This document shows positions 41,995 through 42,164 of a DNA stretch of 42,164 bases, in pieces; within the stretch, counting starts at the first letter, position 1, and each line of letters begins with the position of its first letter. This DNA is from an uncultured Pirellula sp. GTDB lineage: Bacteria; Planctomycetota; Planctomycetia; Pirellulales; Pirellulaceae. The DNA is taken from the NCBI GenBank assembly GCA_903858115.1, contig CAIOHR010000332.1:1-42164 (forward strand), in the 5' to 3' direction. The position numbers and the translations under genes were made by a program. Below the pieces are notes generated by a model that saw only the letters and a list, made by a program, of their open reading frames with translations, made no database searches and was not told where the DNA came from.

Positions 41995-42164
41995 CTCCCC
42001 CTCGCCCCTTTTAGGGGGGAGGGGGCCGGGGGGGTGAGGGATAGAGTTGTCGGCAACAAATCTCCGGTTCAGTGATTTGTTTAGACCTTCTAGGCATAGT
42101 AAGGCATTGCTGGCGAAGCCAAGAACCCAATCAGAACGCAGGGCAAAACCCCTCACCCCCAGCC
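41995..42164. repeat. GC-rich palindromic repeat block at the window edge
   Basis: CCCCCTCGCCCC is followed by a GGGGGGAGGGGG arm (41996-42025), and GGCCGGGGGGGTGAGGG (42024-42040) is nearly complementary to CCCTCACCCCCAGCC at 42150-42164. The minus-strand frame here translates into PHPPGPLPPKRGEGE, a product known to arise from this common repeat and not from a real gene. The element runs off the window. Confidence 0.7.

Noticed and set aside
41944..42156. Minus-strand 70-codon frame with PHPPGPLPPKRGEGE
   Set aside because: Known translated product of a common GC-rich intergenic repeat.

Overview
The window reads as a planctomycete chromosome segment, most likely family Pirellulaceae. The evidence is the set of families seen almost only in that group: a Planctomycete-cytochrome/DUF1549/DUF1553 protein followed by a DUF1501 protein, a DUF1559 pseudopilin-like protein next to a regulatory-domain lipoprotein, a very large secreted beta-propeller/cytochrome fusion, and an ECF sigma factor overlapping a Ser/Thr kinase with a long repeat-containing C-terminus. 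Genes are loosely packed, many start with GTG or TTG or lack a strong Shine-Dalgarno, and the gaps carry short palindromic repeats.

Layout. 1-4.2 kb (minus strand): the N-terminal piece of an IS200-like/REP-associated transposase cut by the window edge, a 440-base gap, leuB, a Gfo/Idh/MocA oxidoreductase, a gap with three local tandem duplications, and an exported intradiol dioxygenase. 4.4-8.0 kb (plus strand): an ADP-ribosylglycohydrolase-like protein whose metal ligands are mostly replaced, a serine acetyltransferase, and, 8 bases further, a beta-ketoacyl-synthase-fold protein that lacks all three Cys-His-His catalytic residues. 8.0-18.2 kb (minus strand): a two-gene secreted set (dimethylformamidase-beta-like protein, then a CBM9-like/sugar-dehydrogenase/dihaem fusion), a membrane protein, a lipoprotein, a strong palindromic terminator, a DUF1559 protein, a membrane dipeptidase and mnmE. 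18.2-20.8 kb (plus): hom and an ApgM-type protein, probably the homoserine kinase of the threonine pathway.

20.8-24 kb is a worn accessory stretch: a REP-like repeat, a possible insertion-element end, a decapitated GxxExxY gene, a membrane protein, and a zinc-ribbon/membrane gene that appears split by a frameshift. A cupredoxin gene and a repeat-rich gap follow. 24.0-28.4 kb (plus): the 1137-residue 3-keto-disaccharide-hydrolase/propeller/cytochrome fusion and an orphan GT10 fucosyltransferase, ending in a terminator that overlaps the convergent ABC ATPase gene. Then come a DinB-like protein, tRNA-Leu(UAA), a PLP-dependent arginine/lysine/ornithine decarboxylase, the kinase/sigma pair, an EF-hand protein, and the cytochrome/DUF1501 operon. 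The last 300 bases are palindromic repeats.

How they work together. leuB, cysE, hom and the ApgM-like gene are scattered amino-acid biosynthesis genes. Most other genes encode exported proteins suited to oxidising sugars or other organic matter in the cell envelope (cytochromes, propellers, cupredoxin, dioxygenase). The least expected element is the 4.4-8.0 kb trio, in which two intact-looking pseudoenzymes flank a serine acetyltransferase. All family assignments come from reading motifs; no database search was run.
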